Positions 54,279 to 63,236 of a stretch of DNA of 64,000 nt are shown here, one piece after another (the stretch's first letter is position 1; each line of letters starts with the position of its first letter). The position numbers and the translations under genes were made by a program. The stretch covers positions 744,001 through 808,000 of the forward strand of contig NZ_MQUS01000001.1 in the NCBI RefSeq assembly GCF_001953885.1, written 5' to 3'. The DNA comes from Streptomyces sp. IMTB 2501 (GTDB lineage Bacteria; Actinomycetota; Actinomycetes; Streptomycetales; Streptomycetaceae). The notes under the pieces were generated by a model, which ran no database searches, was not told the DNA's origin, and worked only from the letters and a program-made list of their open reading frames with translations.

Positions 54279-54510
54279 CAGGCGGGCCGACGGGGTCTGT
54301 GTCCCCGGACGGGCTGGGGGCGGAAGGCCTCATGTGGTGTGCGGGGCGGAAGGGGTGGTGCCGGGGGGAGCGATGGAGGTCGATGGCTACCTGTGACGCA
54401 TGAGCGCCGCACAGGGAGTAGAGCATCACCAGCCGGAGTGGCTCGCCCGCGCGCCGCCGTGACGACGGCCGTGGTGTGGGCGCGCGCCGGTCAGCCGGGC
54501 GATTCCGCGG

Positions 54511-55089
54511 TCACCCAGGCGACTCCGCGGAGCGAGCTCGGCGATGGGCCGCGACGCGCTCGCGGGTTGCGCAACGCCGGGAGCAGTAGCGGCGTTCGGG
54601 CCCGGGCCCCTGGGTGATGAAGACGTTACGGCAGGTCGGCGATGCGCAGATTCTGCCGGGCGGGAGCTGGCGGTCCCAGACGAGGACGGTCAGTGCCAGG
54701 CAGGACGAGGCGAGGAACCACTCGTCCCAGGGGGCGTTGTCATCGTGGTCGAGGTGGGGGTGCCAGGGCGTGCCTCCGCCGTGTGAGGTGAGGCGGAGTG
54801 GTCCGGTGTGGGTGCGCAGCAGGCGGTTGAGGGCGACGGCGGCCTCGTCGACGTGCTCGGCGGTGAAGACCTCGCGGAGCTGGTCGGCGGCGTCACGCAT
54901 CCGCGTGACATCGCGGGAGGTGAGGTCGAGGGGGCCTCGCTCGCCGTACTCGCGAAGCACCTCCGTCACGTGGCCGGGGTCGGCGTGGGCCTCGGCGAGG
55001 GCGTTGACCAGGGCGGCGGTGCGGCGGGCCATGGTCAGGACGGAGTGCCGCGTGGACCAGTCGCCGTCGGGGTGGTCGGGGGAGGACAT
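54511..55089 (-). CDS. CGNR zinc-finger transcriptional regulator
   Basis: 192 aa from ATG 55089 (ATG 55107 is in frame but overlaps the operator). N-terminal ABATE-type helical domain (ARRTAALVNALAEAHADPGHV, TRMRDAADQLREVF), then the CGNR zinc finger: CASPTCRNVFITQGPGPERRYCSRRC, a Cys4 site. These proteins regulate adjacent genes, here the divergent MFS exporter. Confidence 0.88.
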   Translation of the reverse strand: MSSPDHPDGDWSTRHSVLTMARRTAALVNALAEAHADPGHVTEVLREYGERGPLDLTSRDVTRMRDAADQLREVFTAEHVDEAAVALNRLLRTHTGPLRLTSHGGGTPWHPHLDHDDNAPWDEWFLASSCLALTVLVWDRQLPPGRICASPTCRNVFITQGPGPERRYCSRRCATRERVAAHRRARSAESPG

Positions 55090-55092
55090 CAG

Positions 55093-55136
55093 CGCAATGT
55101 AACGCATATTGCGAGTTTTTGAGTTACCTCCGTAAC
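55093..55136. promoter_or_regulatory. Inverted repeats between CGNR and MFS genes
   Basis: CGCAAT (55093-55098) with ATTGCG (55108-55113), and GTTAC-CTCC-GTAAC (55123-55136). GTAAC or GTTAC recurs four times between 55098 and 55158. Candidate CGNR binding sites controlling both directions. Confidence 0.6.
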
Positions 55137-55145
55137 GTCACTTGG

Positions 55146-56348
55146 GTGAGAAAAAGTTACGCGATGGCCTCCTATGCCCTCGGGACGGTGATGGCACGCG
55201 TCGGGGACGAGGCGTCGGGACCGGCGCTGATGCTGGCTGGGTACGCCGTCGCCGGGTCGGCCGCCGAGGCCTCGGTACTGCTCGCGGGCATCACGGCCGC
55301 GGCGGCGGCGGGGGGCCCGGTGCTCGGAGCGGTGCTCGACAGGCAGCGCCGGCCCGGACGGCTGCTCGCGGCGGCGCTCGTCCTGTACGCGATTGGCCTC
55401 GCGGTGATCCTCGTCGGCCTCGGTCGCCTTCCGTTCGCCGTCACCGTCCTGATCGCCGTACTGACCGGGCTGCCGGGGTCGGCGCTGTCGGGTGGCTGGA
55501 CGGGCCAGTTGCCGCGGGTGGTGCCGGCGGAGCGGCTGTCACGGGCCAACGCCCTCGATGCCATGACCTTCGGCATGGCGGGCCTGGCCGGTCCGGTCCT
55601 GGCGGGCGGCCTGGCCCAGACGCTGGGCGCATCGGCAGCCGTCGTGGTGTCGGCGGCGCTGATCGGCTCGGCGGCGCCCGCCGCGTGGATGCTGCCGGGG
55701 CGTCCCGTGCGGGCGTGGGACGCGCGGCGGGGTTCGCTGACCGGCGACCTCGCTGCCGGAATGCGGGTCATCGCCGGAAAACCCCGGCTGGCGCGGGCGA
55801 CCCTGGCCTCCGTTGTGTGCTGTGTGGCGCAGGGCATGCTGACGGCCTGCGTGCCGCTGCTGGGTGACCGTGTCCTCGGCGGGCCGGGCCGCGGCGCGCT
55901 GCTGCTGTCCTGTGCGGCGGCCTCCGCCCTCGTGGCCAACGCCGTACTCGCGCGGTTTCCGCAGACCCTCACCCCTGACTCGATCATCTGGGGCGCCGCC
56001 CTGGTCCAGGCCGCCGCGCTCGCCCTGGCGGCAACAGGACGCCCAGCCGTGCTCTTCCTGGCCCTGCTGCTGGCTGGAATCGGGGAAGGACCGCAGCTCA
56101 CGGCCTTGTTCGCGGTACGCCATCGCGAGGCTCCTGAGCACCTGCGCGGCCAGATCTTCACCACCGGCGCCAGCCTGAAGATCACTGGCTTCGCATCCGG
56201 TGCGGCGATCGCCGGGCCGCTCGCCACCTGGTCGCTGCCCGCCACACTGGCCACGGCGGCCGGTGTCGCGGCCCTCGCGGCGCCGGCCTTCCTCGCCGTG
56301 CCCCTGGACGCCGTCGGGCTGCCGGAGGAATCGGTACTGCCGGACTGA
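55146..56348 (+). CDS. MFS family drug/metabolite exporter
   Basis: 400 aa from GTG 55146. Twelve predicted helices with MFS motif GGPVLGAVLDRQRRPGRLLAAALVLYAIG (motif A-like) after the second helix and GLPGSALSGGWTGQLPRVVP. Exporter of small molecules, driven by the proton gradient. Divergent from its likely CGNR regulator. A TTG start at 55119 is possible but overlaps the operator. Confidence 0.88.
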   Translation: MRKSYAMASYALGTVMARVGDEASGPALMLAGYAVAGSAAEASVLLAGITAAAAAGGPVLGAVLDRQRRPGRLLAAALVLYAIGLAVILVGLGRLPFAVTVLIAVLTGLPGSALSGGWTGQLPRVVPAERLSRANALDAMTFGMAGLAGPVLAGGLAQTLGASAAVVVSAALIGSAAPAAWMLPGRPVRAWDARRGSLTGDLAAGMRVIAGKPRLARATLASVVCCVAQGMLTACVPLLGDRVLGGPGRGALLLSCAAASALVANAVLARFPQTLTPDSIIWGAALVQAAALALAATGRPAVLFLALLLAGIGEGPQLTALFAVRHREAPEHLRGQIFTTGASLKITGFASGAAIAGPLATWSLPATLATAAGVAALAAPAFLAVPLDAVGLPEESVLPD

Positions 56349-56453
56349 CGCACACCTTGGTGTCGGTCGGGACAGATGCGTGATGATACGTGTAAACCAT
56401 AACGATCTCGGCCTAGCTCTTGTGTGCTCGCCGATCCGTTCTAGCCTCCTGAC

Positions 56454-57410
56454 ATGGCATTTCTTTCAAGTCGCCGCAAGCGGGCCCGCCTTGCTCCGGA
56501 GCTGGACGACCAGCATCTGGGCAGGCTGCTGAAGTCGCTTGTGGCGACCGCCAGGACCGGCACCATCGCGACCACCGAGCTGTGTGTGGCGCAGATGTCC
56601 CGCCTCCTGGAGCAGGACCCGGGCGACTGGGACCGCCGGACGCATCGGATGGATGTCCTGGCGGGATACCTCGCCGGCTCGCATCTGTCGCGGGCCTGGG
56701 TCACGCGTGAGCCGCGCAGCGCGGACGCACTCGTCCTGCACGCCTGGACCCAGGTCGCACAGGCCCGCGGCCAGGGGCGCCTGGAAGACTCGGCCGGCAC
56801 CGTCGACGCCTGTCTGCGGGCCGCCGAACTCGCCCCGGAGGACCCCACCCCGTGGGTGGCCCTCCTCGCGGTGGCACGCCTGGAACGCCGGGAGCAGTCC
56901 CAGGTCTTCGGGGTGTGGAACGAGATCCTCGTACGCGATCGCTGGAACCGCGAGGCCTACCTGAGCATGCTGAACTACCTCAGCCCGGAAGAGGCGGGCT
57001 CGCGTGTCCAGATCCTGGAGTTCGTGGACACCCTGCGCGCCCGCATGCCCGCCAACGCGCCGTGTGTGGGGACCGAACTCACCGCTCAGATCCTCCAGTA
57101 CCACGCCATCCTCGGCCGCGGCGGATTCGAGGCACTGGTCGCGCGCAACCACTGGGCCCAGGAAATGGCCGCACAGGCCCTCGACCGCGCGGCGCACACC
57201 TGGAGCCAGGCGGGGTTTCTCCGGCACGCCAAGGCGCTCGCCGACCTCAACCTGCTCGCCTACGCGCTGGTGGCCGCGGACCGGCGTGGCGAGGCCCGTT
57301 CCGTCTTCGAGGCAGTGGGCGGCATCGTCACCGCGTGGCCCTGGCGGACCGGCGGTGACCCGGTGACGGAGTTCGAGGAGACGCGGCAGAAGGTCACCAT
57401 GGGCCGGTGA
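56454..57410 (+). CDS. Helical-repeat (TPR-like) hypothetical protein
   Basis: 318 aa from ATG 56454. Nothing beyond helical repeats is recognised. Segments such as SADALVLHAWTQVAQARGQ, DACLRAAELAPEDPTPWVALLAVARLERR and QAGFLRHAKALADLNLLAYALVAADRRGEARSVF have the pattern of TPR-like pairs. No signal or membrane segment; cytoplasmic. Family widespread in Streptomyces. Confidence 0.75.
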   Translation: MAFLSSRRKRARLAPELDDQHLGRLLKSLVATARTGTIATTELCVAQMSRLLEQDPGDWDRRTHRMDVLAGYLAGSHLSRAWVTREPRSADALVLHAWTQVAQARGQGRLEDSAGTVDACLRAAELAPEDPTPWVALLAVARLERREQSQVFGVWNEILVRDRWNREAYLSMLNYLSPEEAGSRVQILEFVDTLRARMPANAPCVGTELTAQILQYHAILGRGGFEALVARNHWAQEMAAQALDRAAHTWSQAGFLRHAKALADLNLLAYALVAADRRGEARSVFEAVGGIVTAWPWRTGGDPVTEFEETRQKVTMGR

Positions 57411-57604
57411 GCCGTGGAGGGCTGTCTCTGGCACTGCGTCACTTCAGTCGGTCACCGACGATGGCGCAGGGCACACGACCGCACCGGACGAGCCCCGTCC
57501 GGGACTCGGCGACACCCGCCGGTGCCGGCCGGGACCGGCCCCGAGCGGACTGGAACAGCCCTCCGGCGCCCGGCACGGTCAGGACGGGGCGATGTGGCCA
57601 CGGC

Positions 57605-58273
57605 TCACTCGCTGGCGCCCGGCTGGGACTCCTCCGCCTTCGCCGGCTCCGACGCGATGGGAAGGGTGTAGAAGACGGACGAGCCCTGCTTGGTGCGCTG
57701 GGCGCTGTTGCGGGCCACGAGGTTCTCCAGAGTGGTGCGGATGACCTTGGTCTGGATCTCCCGGTCGGGATGCGCCTTGCCGAGCGCCTCCGAGACCTCG
57801 GCCGCGGAGCGGGGCTCCTGCTGTTCCGAGAGATGGCGGCGGACGAGTTCGACAAGCGTGGGCTGAGCCGTCTGACCGGCCGACGTCTTCGCCGCCGGCT
57901 TGGCCGTAGACGGCTTCTTGGCGGACCGCTTCTTGGGCTCGGACTGCTCCGCGGTCGCCTTCTTCGGCGCGCGGCGCGGGCGGGACGCGGTGTCGGACGT
58001 GGTGTCGGACGCGCTGGGGGACTGCGTCCGCGGGGCGGGAACCACGGGGGCCTCGGTGGTGGCAGGTGCGCCCACCGAGGTCACGACGCCGAGCGCCTCC
58101 TGCATGCTCACGAGAATCGTGTGGTCGTGCTGCAGCGCGGCCAACTGATCCTGCAGGGTGGCGATTTCGTCGGTGATGCGTTCCTGTTCCTTGACGTTGC
58201 GCTCAAGGTCGTTGGTCACCTGGCTGACGTACTGAGAGGTCAACTCGGTGACGGGAGTGGTTGGCTCAGGCAT
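57605..58273 (-). CDS. Coiled-coil plus winged-helix-like regulatory protein
   Basis: 222 aa from ATG 58273. Residues about 10-60 are a coiled coil (QVTNDLERNVKEQERITDEIATLQDQLAALQHDH). A Lys/Ala/Ser/Pro-rich linker (about 80-145) leads to a C-terminal winged-helix-like domain (TLVELVRRHLSEQQEPRSAAEVSEALGKAHPDREIQTKVIRTTLENLVARNSAQR). Linker composition resembles actinobacterial nucleoid proteins. Possibly a DNA-binding regulator; target unknown. Confidence 0.7.
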   Translation of the reverse strand: MPEPTTPVTELTSQYVSQVTNDLERNVKEQERITDEIATLQDQLAALQHDHTILVSMQEALGVVTSVGAPATTEAPVVPAPRTQSPSASDTTSDTASRPRRAPKKATAEQSEPKKRSAKKPSTAKPAAKTSAGQTAQPTLVELVRRHLSEQQEPRSAAEVSEALGKAHPDREIQTKVIRTTLENLVARNSAQRTKQGSSVFYTLPIASEPAKAEESQPGASE

Positions 58274-58562
58274 CTGTCGCTCCGATCGTGACTGTGGTGC
58301 GCCCCTTCGCCTGCGGTTGCGGCAAGTGAGGAGCGGGAGTTGTGGTCGGGTTCCCCGGCAGAACGGGAGTTGTCCTGCGAGATGTCCCGACACATGGATG
58401 ATACGGATGGACGGACCTGTTTCTACTCACTGAATCCTGTGCGTTGCGTGGGTAAACGCGTGGTAAGAGCCCAGGCTGCCACCGCAATCGGCAACACCCA
58501 CACGAGATCGAGGCACGGCCGAACCGATGGCCAGGACATGGCACCGCACGCAGAATGCGGCC

Positions 58563-59557
58563 ATGGGGTCATTCATCTCGTACGACGGCGCCGAACTGGC
58601 CTACCGTGCCTCCCGGGAGAGAAAGCCACTGGTGTGCCTGCCCGGCGGACCGCAGCAGTCGACCCACGTCGGCGACCTTGGCGGCCTGTCCGCGCACCGA
58701 AAGCTGATCAGGCTGGACCTGCGGGGCACCGGCTGGTCCGCCGTTCCGAAGGACCTCGCCTCCTGCCGCTGTGACCGGCTCGTCGACGACGCGGAGACCC
58801 CGCGCCGCCCCCCGGCCCAGTCGTCAAACTCCCTCCCGCACTGCCTCAAGGGCGTGGGAGGCGCCCCCGGCTCGCCACACCGACAGCACGCACCTGACGC
58901 CGCGCGGCCCGCCCTTCGGGCGGACGAGGGGAGTTCGACGACAGGACCTGGGCCTTGGACCACGTGGACCTGCTAGTGCACAGCGCAGGAGCCAATCCGG
59001 CCGTGCGGTATCTGAGCCGTCACCCCGAACGCGTCGACAGGCGCGCGCTCATCACGCCCGGCGTCAGAGCCGTCGGCCTGACCATCACCGACCGGCTCCG
59101 GCGCGAGACCGTACTGCCGCGCCGGGACGAGCCATGGTTTCCTGCGGCGTTCGCGGCTCTGGAGGCGATCGGCGCGGGCGCGGCCACGATCGAGAAGTTC
59201 CGGGCCATCGCGCCGTTCTTCTACAGCCGTTGGGACGAGGTGGCCCAGGCCCACAAGGCGGCGGAGGGCGAGCAGGTGAACCGGGATGTCGTGGCCGCGT
59301 TCGGCGCCGACGGCGCGTTCGGTCCCGAGGCCGACCGCACCGCGCTCGCCCGCTTCGCGGCACCGGTGCTCCTGCTCGCCGGTGAGGTCGACGTGGGTGC
59401 GCCTGCGCCCACGACGGCCGAGTTCACCGCCTTCTTTCCGGGCGCCCACCTCGTCGTACAACCTGAAGCCGGACACTGCCCGTGGCTGGACGACGCGGAC
59501 CGGTTCATGGCAACCACCGTCGAGTTCCTGCACGGAGCGGCCACACATGTGCCCTGA
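58563..59557 (+). pseudogene. Alpha/beta hydrolase interrupted by a small element
   Basis: Start ATG 58563: FISYDGAELAYRASRERKPLVCLPGGPQQSTHVGDLGGL, LIRLDLRGTGWSAVP and RCDRLVDDAE give the N-terminal half. After a foreign 123-bp piece the C-terminal half continues in another frame: DHVDLLVHSAGANPAVRYLSRHPERV, with the nucleophile Ser in VHSAGAN, the Asp in LLAGEVDVGAP and catalytic His in AGHCPWLDD. The insertion splits the loop just before the nucleophile strand and shifts the frame, so the gene is dead. Related enzymes hydrolyse esters or epoxides. Confidence 0.8.
58820..58942. mobile_element. MITE-like 123-bp insertion with terminal inverted repeats
   Basis: Ends GTCGTCAAACTCCCTC (58820-58835) and, reverse-complemented, GTCGTCGAACTCCCCTC (58926-58942): 16 of 17 positions allowing one mismatch and one gap. 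Contains a CCGCCC-TTC-GGGCGG hairpin and no coding capacity. It interrupts an otherwise continuous hydrolase gene, which fixes its boundaries to about 58795-58950. No other copy was spotted in this window. Confidence 0.6.
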
Positions 59558-59611
59558 CGCCGTCGGCCGGCGTGCGCGAGGACCAGCCGGCGGCGTGCGC
59601 CGGCACCGTTT

Positions 59612-60568
59612 CTACAGAGGGTGTTCGCGCAGCCAGGCCAGGACCTGCTCGGCGTGCTCGTTCGGCGGGAAGACCGGGTAGAAGACATGCTCGATCACAC
59701 CCGCGCGGAGGACGAGCGTCAACCGCTTGAACAGACGCATCCCTTCGACCTCGAACGCAGGCAGTCCGAGCGCGTCGGCAAGGCCGAGACCGGGGTCGGA
59801 GAGCATGTCGAAGGGCAGCGAGAGGCGTTCCACGACCTCGCGTTGGTAGCCGGTGCCCTGGCTGGACAGCCCGTAGACACGGCCGGCACCGGCTTCGAGG
59901 AGGTCCTGGAAGTGGTCGCGGAAACCGCATGACTCGGGAGTGCAGCCCCGGGCACCGGGAATGGAGTTCCAGCCCTCCGGCAGGTCGGTGCCGGGCCGAC
60001 CCGTGAGGGGGTAGACATAGACGACCGTGCGGCGCGGGCCCAACCCGTCCAGGCACACCGTACGCCCCGCCGTGTCGAGCAGGGCGAGACCCGGTACCTC
60101 CGTGCCCGGCAGATGGTCCGCCGCGCCGTCGTCCCCGGGGACCGGCAGGTCCGCGGGCAGTGTCAGATAGTCCATGGCTTCTGTGTCCTTCTTCTCGGGC
60201 GGTACGACGCCGCTGCCCCGGTGGGCGGCGGCGTCGAGGTTGGCGATCAGCGTCGCGCGGCGGGCGCTCAGCGCCTCGATCCGCCCGGTCAGCTCGTCGA
60301 TGGCCTCGCGGTAGCTCGCCAGCGAGGCGGGACAGTCGTCGGCGTACTCGCGTCCGGCCGCCAGGCACTTGAGAAAGGGCCGGGTGCGCTCGACGGGGAT
60401 GCCCAGCCGGTGCAGTGTCCTGATCTCCTGTACGAGGCGTACGTCGTCCTCGTCGTAGTTCCGGTAGCCGTTGGGGAGGCGCTCGGGTGTGATCAACCCC
60501 AGCGACTCGTAGTACCGCACCGCTTTGGTCGTCACGCCGGCCTGACGTGCCAGCTCGCTGATCCTCAT
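59612..60568 (-). CDS. MerR regulator fused to a peroxiredoxin
   Basis: 318 aa from ATG 60568 (GAGGTG upstream; GTG 60577 is also in frame). MerR HTH residues 1-70 (MRISELARQAGVTTKAVRYYESLGLITPERLPNGYRNYDEDDV), a dimer helix to about 120 (CPASLASYREAIDELTGRIEAL), then a PrxQ/AhpC-type domain (about 135-315) with the peroxidatic motif GCTPESCGFRDHF. The PrxQ domain could sense peroxide and switch the HTH. A MerR operator precedes the gene, so it probably regulates itself. Confidence 0.9.
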   Translation of the reverse strand: MRISELARQAGVTTKAVRYYESLGLITPERLPNGYRNYDEDDVRLVQEIRTLHRLGIPVERTRPFLKCLAAGREYADDCPASLASYREAIDELTGRIEALSARRATLIANLDAAAHRGSGVVPPEKKDTEAMDYLTLPADLPVPGDDGAADHLPGTEVPGLALLDTAGRTVCLDGLGPRRTVVYVYPLTGRPGTDLPEGWNSIPGARGCTPESCGFRDHFQDLLEAGAGRVYGLSSQGTGYQREVVERLSLPFDMLSDPGLGLADALGLPAFEVEGMRLFKRLTLVLRAGVIEHVFYPVFPPNEHAEQVLAWLREHPL

Positions 60569-60588
60569 GCCGTTCACCTCGCTCAGAC

Positions 60589-60618
60589 GCTAAACCCTGC
60601 CCTCGGGGGCAAGGTCAA
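60589..60618 (-). promoter_or_regulatory. MerR-type promoter of the MerR-peroxiredoxin gene
   Basis: On the minus strand: TTGACC (60613-60618), near-palindrome CCTTGCCCCCGAGGGCAGG (60596-60614), then TTTAGC (60589-60594). The -35 to -10 spacing of 18-19 bases is long, as expected for MerR-activated promoters. Confidence 0.75.
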
Positions 60619-60669
60619 GCCGTTGCGAGGCGGCCAGGTGGCCGAGGCATGTCCGTCCGCCGGGCGTGC

Positions 60670-60870
60670 TGTCAGGGGCGTGTCTTCTCCGGTGGCGCGG
60701 CGGCCGTGTCCGGGATTCGTTCGCGGAGCCGGCCCATGTCCTGGGCCATGGTCTTCGGGACGGTCTCTGTTCCACTCCTGGGCGAACCTGTCCGTGGCGC
60801 ATGCGAATGCCTCGCGCAGCCGTCTTCGGAGGAACAGGAGGCCGACGGCGGCTGCGGGGCGAAGGACTGA
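60670..60870 (-). pseudogene. Relic of a small membrane-anchored protein
   Basis: One frame reads AAAVGLLFLRRRLREAFACATDRFAQEWN and, after a one-base shift near 60783, ETVPKTMAQDMGRLRERIPDTAAAPPEKTRP to a TGA at about 60670. Hydrophobic then helical, without a start. Reads as a decayed gene; family not known. Confidence 0.4.
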
Positions 60871-61467
60871 GCGGCCACGGAGACAGGGCGAACTGCATCC
60901 CCCGACGCCCGTACCCGCGCGGCCGGGGCACGGCACGCGGGGTCCCTCCGCGCACCGGTGCCCGACCCACGCCTCGAACGGAGTACCGGAGAATCTCCGC
61001 CCCGGGGCCGCCTGCCACCATGCGAGCAGATCGACACCGGCCTCACCGTGCGCTCGCCGCAGAGGCTCCCGGCGGCCGAGAAACCGTACGGACCCGCGTA
61101 GTTCGGCGGCTGTCGGGCGGCCGACAACTCGGGCGGCCGACAGCGTGGCGCGTGCCCGCCAGTGCCGTGACCGTGCCCTCGTCTCCGCTCATGTGTTCCA
61201 GGCGGACCGACGGGTCGCTGCCCCAGCGCCACTCGATGATCCGCACCTGCTCGCGTTCCCGGTTCTGTCCGCCTCGGACACGCACGCGTACAGCGCGAAC
61301 CAGGGCCGGGGCACGGACGTGACGGTGACCGAGTGGCTGATGCGGCTCATCGGAACCCGGTCGCCCGCACCACGGCGTGCGGAGGGGACCCGGCAGAGCG
61401 TGTGCGGGACATGCCGGCGGTCCTGCCGAGCTGCCCTGCCTCGGCCGCACCGGCCCGGGTGGCCCGG
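60871..61467. other. Gap without a supported gene
   Basis: About 600 bases between the relic and the ACT gene stop. Open frames on both strands lack ribosome sites and family resemblance. No repeats or hairpins stood out. Confidence 0.45.
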
Positions 61468-61866
61468 TCAGGAGGAGTCGCGCGCCAGTCGCTGGAGGAC
61501 ATCCACGGCCCGCTCGGCCTGCTCGTGGGGCACGAAGAGGTGGTCGTGGTGGAAGCCGGCGACGACATTGCAGCTCAGGCCCGCGTCGGCGAGGGCGCGG
61601 GAGACCGCGGCTGTCAGCCCCACCGCGGCCAGCGCGGAGTGCACCCGCAAGGTGATCCACGCGGCGACATAGTCGTACGCCATCCCCGCCCCGTCCGCCT
61701 CCGCCTGCGGCACGACGAGGGTCAGGCCCTCCTGCTCGGCGACCGTCACCACGGGGGTGACACCGGACGGCACGCCGCCCTCGGCCATGGTGAAGACATA
61801 GCGGCCCGGATTCAGCTCCGGACGCATGCCGCGGAGCAGTGTGTGCAGATCAGTCTCGCCGGTCAC
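61468..61866 (-). CDS. ACT domain-containing protein
   Basis: 132 aa from ATG 61866. Two ACT-like halves: YVFTMAEGGVPSGVTPVVTVAEQEGLTLVVPQAEAD and WITLRVHSALAAVGLTAAVSRALADAGLSCNVVAGFHHDHLFVP. Small-molecule (amino-acid) sensing domains of this stand-alone type occur widely in actinobacteria; function unknown. Confidence 0.85.
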   Translation of the reverse strand: MTGETDLHTLLRGMRPELNPGRYVFTMAEGGVPSGVTPVVTVAEQEGLTLVVPQAEADGAGMAYDYVAAWITLRVHSALAAVGLTAAVSRALADAGLSCNVVAGFHHDHLFVPHEQAERAVDVLQRLARDSS

Positions 61867-61969
61867 GGACCCAGACTACGGGCCACCGGGCCGCCCGCCT
61901 CGGAGGCGAGCGGTGACGTTCACGTGTGTGGCCCGGCGGCTCACATCGGGCCTGGCCTCCGCGCCGCCG

Positions 61970-63133
61970 TCAGGTGCGCGCGGTCGTGCCGTCGCTGAGG
62001 TGCAGGACCGCGTCCACCGCGTCGAGCGTGGCCCGGTCGAGCGGGAAATAGCCCTGCCTGGGGTGGGTGTCCGTCCGTGTGCGGGCGGCGGGGGCCCTGG
62101 TGGACGTCGTGACCGCGGTGGCCGCTTCCAGGCCCCATGTGGTGATACGGCGCTGGAGGCGGTCCTCGTAGGTGTCCGGAGCCGGGTCGCGCAGCCCGAG
62201 GGCCTCGCTGCGGCCCAGGCTGCCGATGACACAGACGTACCGCTCGCCCAGCAGGGAGCCCACGACGGCACCGGCGCCGGACCAGTCGGCGGCCAGGTCG
62301 CCCAGGCGCCAGATGCACAGGTTCCGTTGCAGATGGAGGTTGTGCGCGAAGACCAGGGTCGCGCCCCGAGCTTGCTCGATGCTGCGGATGTCCAAGAGGT
62401 TCTGGGCCATGAGCGCGTCCCGGGCGGCGAGCAGACCGGCTATCCGGAGGCTTGCTTCGAGGGGCTGTGCGGACTGCTTGTGGTAGCGCAGCAGGCCGAG
62501 GCCGGCGGTGAGGTGGGTCCGGGCCCTGAACCACGCGTCGCGGGAGGTCGCCGCGATCAGTTCCGGGGCCCGTGAGTACAGCGCGTTGAGCATGTCGTCG
62601 GCGAGCGACCGCAGCCGCTCGGCCTCGGCCGAGGCGCCGGGCGACATCGCGGCGTCCAGGACCGCCTCCTCGCGGCTCCAACGGGCGTCGTCGCCGGTGA
62701 GGCCCGCGATGTCGAGGTCGAGTGCCAGATAGTCCCGGGCGTGTTCCAGATAGGGCCGCGGGCTGGGTGCGCTGGTGTTCTCCGTCGGCGCGTCGAAGCC
62801 GTGGAAGGCCAGTCGCTGCCTCGGCGGCCGGTCCTCGTTGTACTCGCGCATCCAGCTGACCAGCCGCCGGTTGGCGTCCTGGCCTCCCCAGCCGTGGGGG
62901 AAGCCTTCGCGCATGACCGTGTCCAGGCTGCCGGTTCCCTCCTGGACGTAGTCGTTCACGGCGAGGGCGGCCACGCGGTCGATCTCGTGGGCGATGGAGC
63001 GGAAGCCGTGCTCGACCAGCTGGGCGAACAGTTCGTTCCGTACCCGGCCGAAGGCCGGTTCCTGATGTGTCGGCTCACCCAGCGCCAAGAGATCGCATGA
63101 CGGGGTCACGAAGTCGCGTATGTCCTGACTCAT
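61970..63133 (-). CDS. Erythromycin esterase family hydrolase
   Basis: 387 aa from ATG 63133 (the in-frame start 63202 is upstream of the promoter elements). Catalytic segments: LLALGEPTHQEPAFGRVRNELFAQL (family GE-TH), RSIAHEIDR (Glu), AFHGFDAP and VFAHNLHLQRN (His). Ere-type enzymes open the macrolactone ring; other members act on unrelated esters. Divergent from a TioE-like MerR regulator, sharing a promoter region with an 11-base inverted repeat. Macrolide specificity is not proven by the sequence. Confidence 0.88.
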   Translation of the reverse strand: MSQDIRDFVTPSCDLLALGEPTHQEPAFGRVRNELFAQLVEHGFRSIAHEIDRVAALAVNDYVQEGTGSLDTVMREGFPHGWGGQDANRRLVSWMREYNEDRPPRQRLAFHGFDAPTENTSAPSPRPYLEHARDYLALDLDIAGLTGDDARWSREEAVLDAAMSPGASAEAERLRSLADDMLNALYSRAPELIAATSRDAWFRARTHLTAGLGLLRYHKQSAQPLEASLRIAGLLAARDALMAQNLLDIRSIEQARGATLVFAHNLHLQRNLCIWRLGDLAADWSGAGAVVGSLLGERYVCVIGSLGRSEALGLRDPAPDTYEDRLQRRITTWGLEAATAVTTSTRAPAARTRTDTHPRQGYFPLDRATLDAVDAVLHLSDGTTART

Positions 63134-63161
63134 GAACCTCAATCGTATCCTTGAAAGATCA

Positions 63162-63234
63162 GTTGAGACTTTGCAGCGGCCACAGTGCGCAGATGCAGCC
63201 ACTCCGAGGAACAGGCCTGCGGTAAAGTCTCAAC
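63162..63234. promoter_or_regulatory. Inverted operator pair of the TioE/esterase region
   Basis: GTTGAGACTTT (63162-63172) and AAAGTCTCAAC (63224-63234), perfect 11-base inverted copies 51 bases apart between divergent starts. Each contains TTGAGA, which can act as a -35. Placed for a MerR/TioE dimer to bridge. Confidence 0.75.
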
Positions 63235-63236
63235 CG

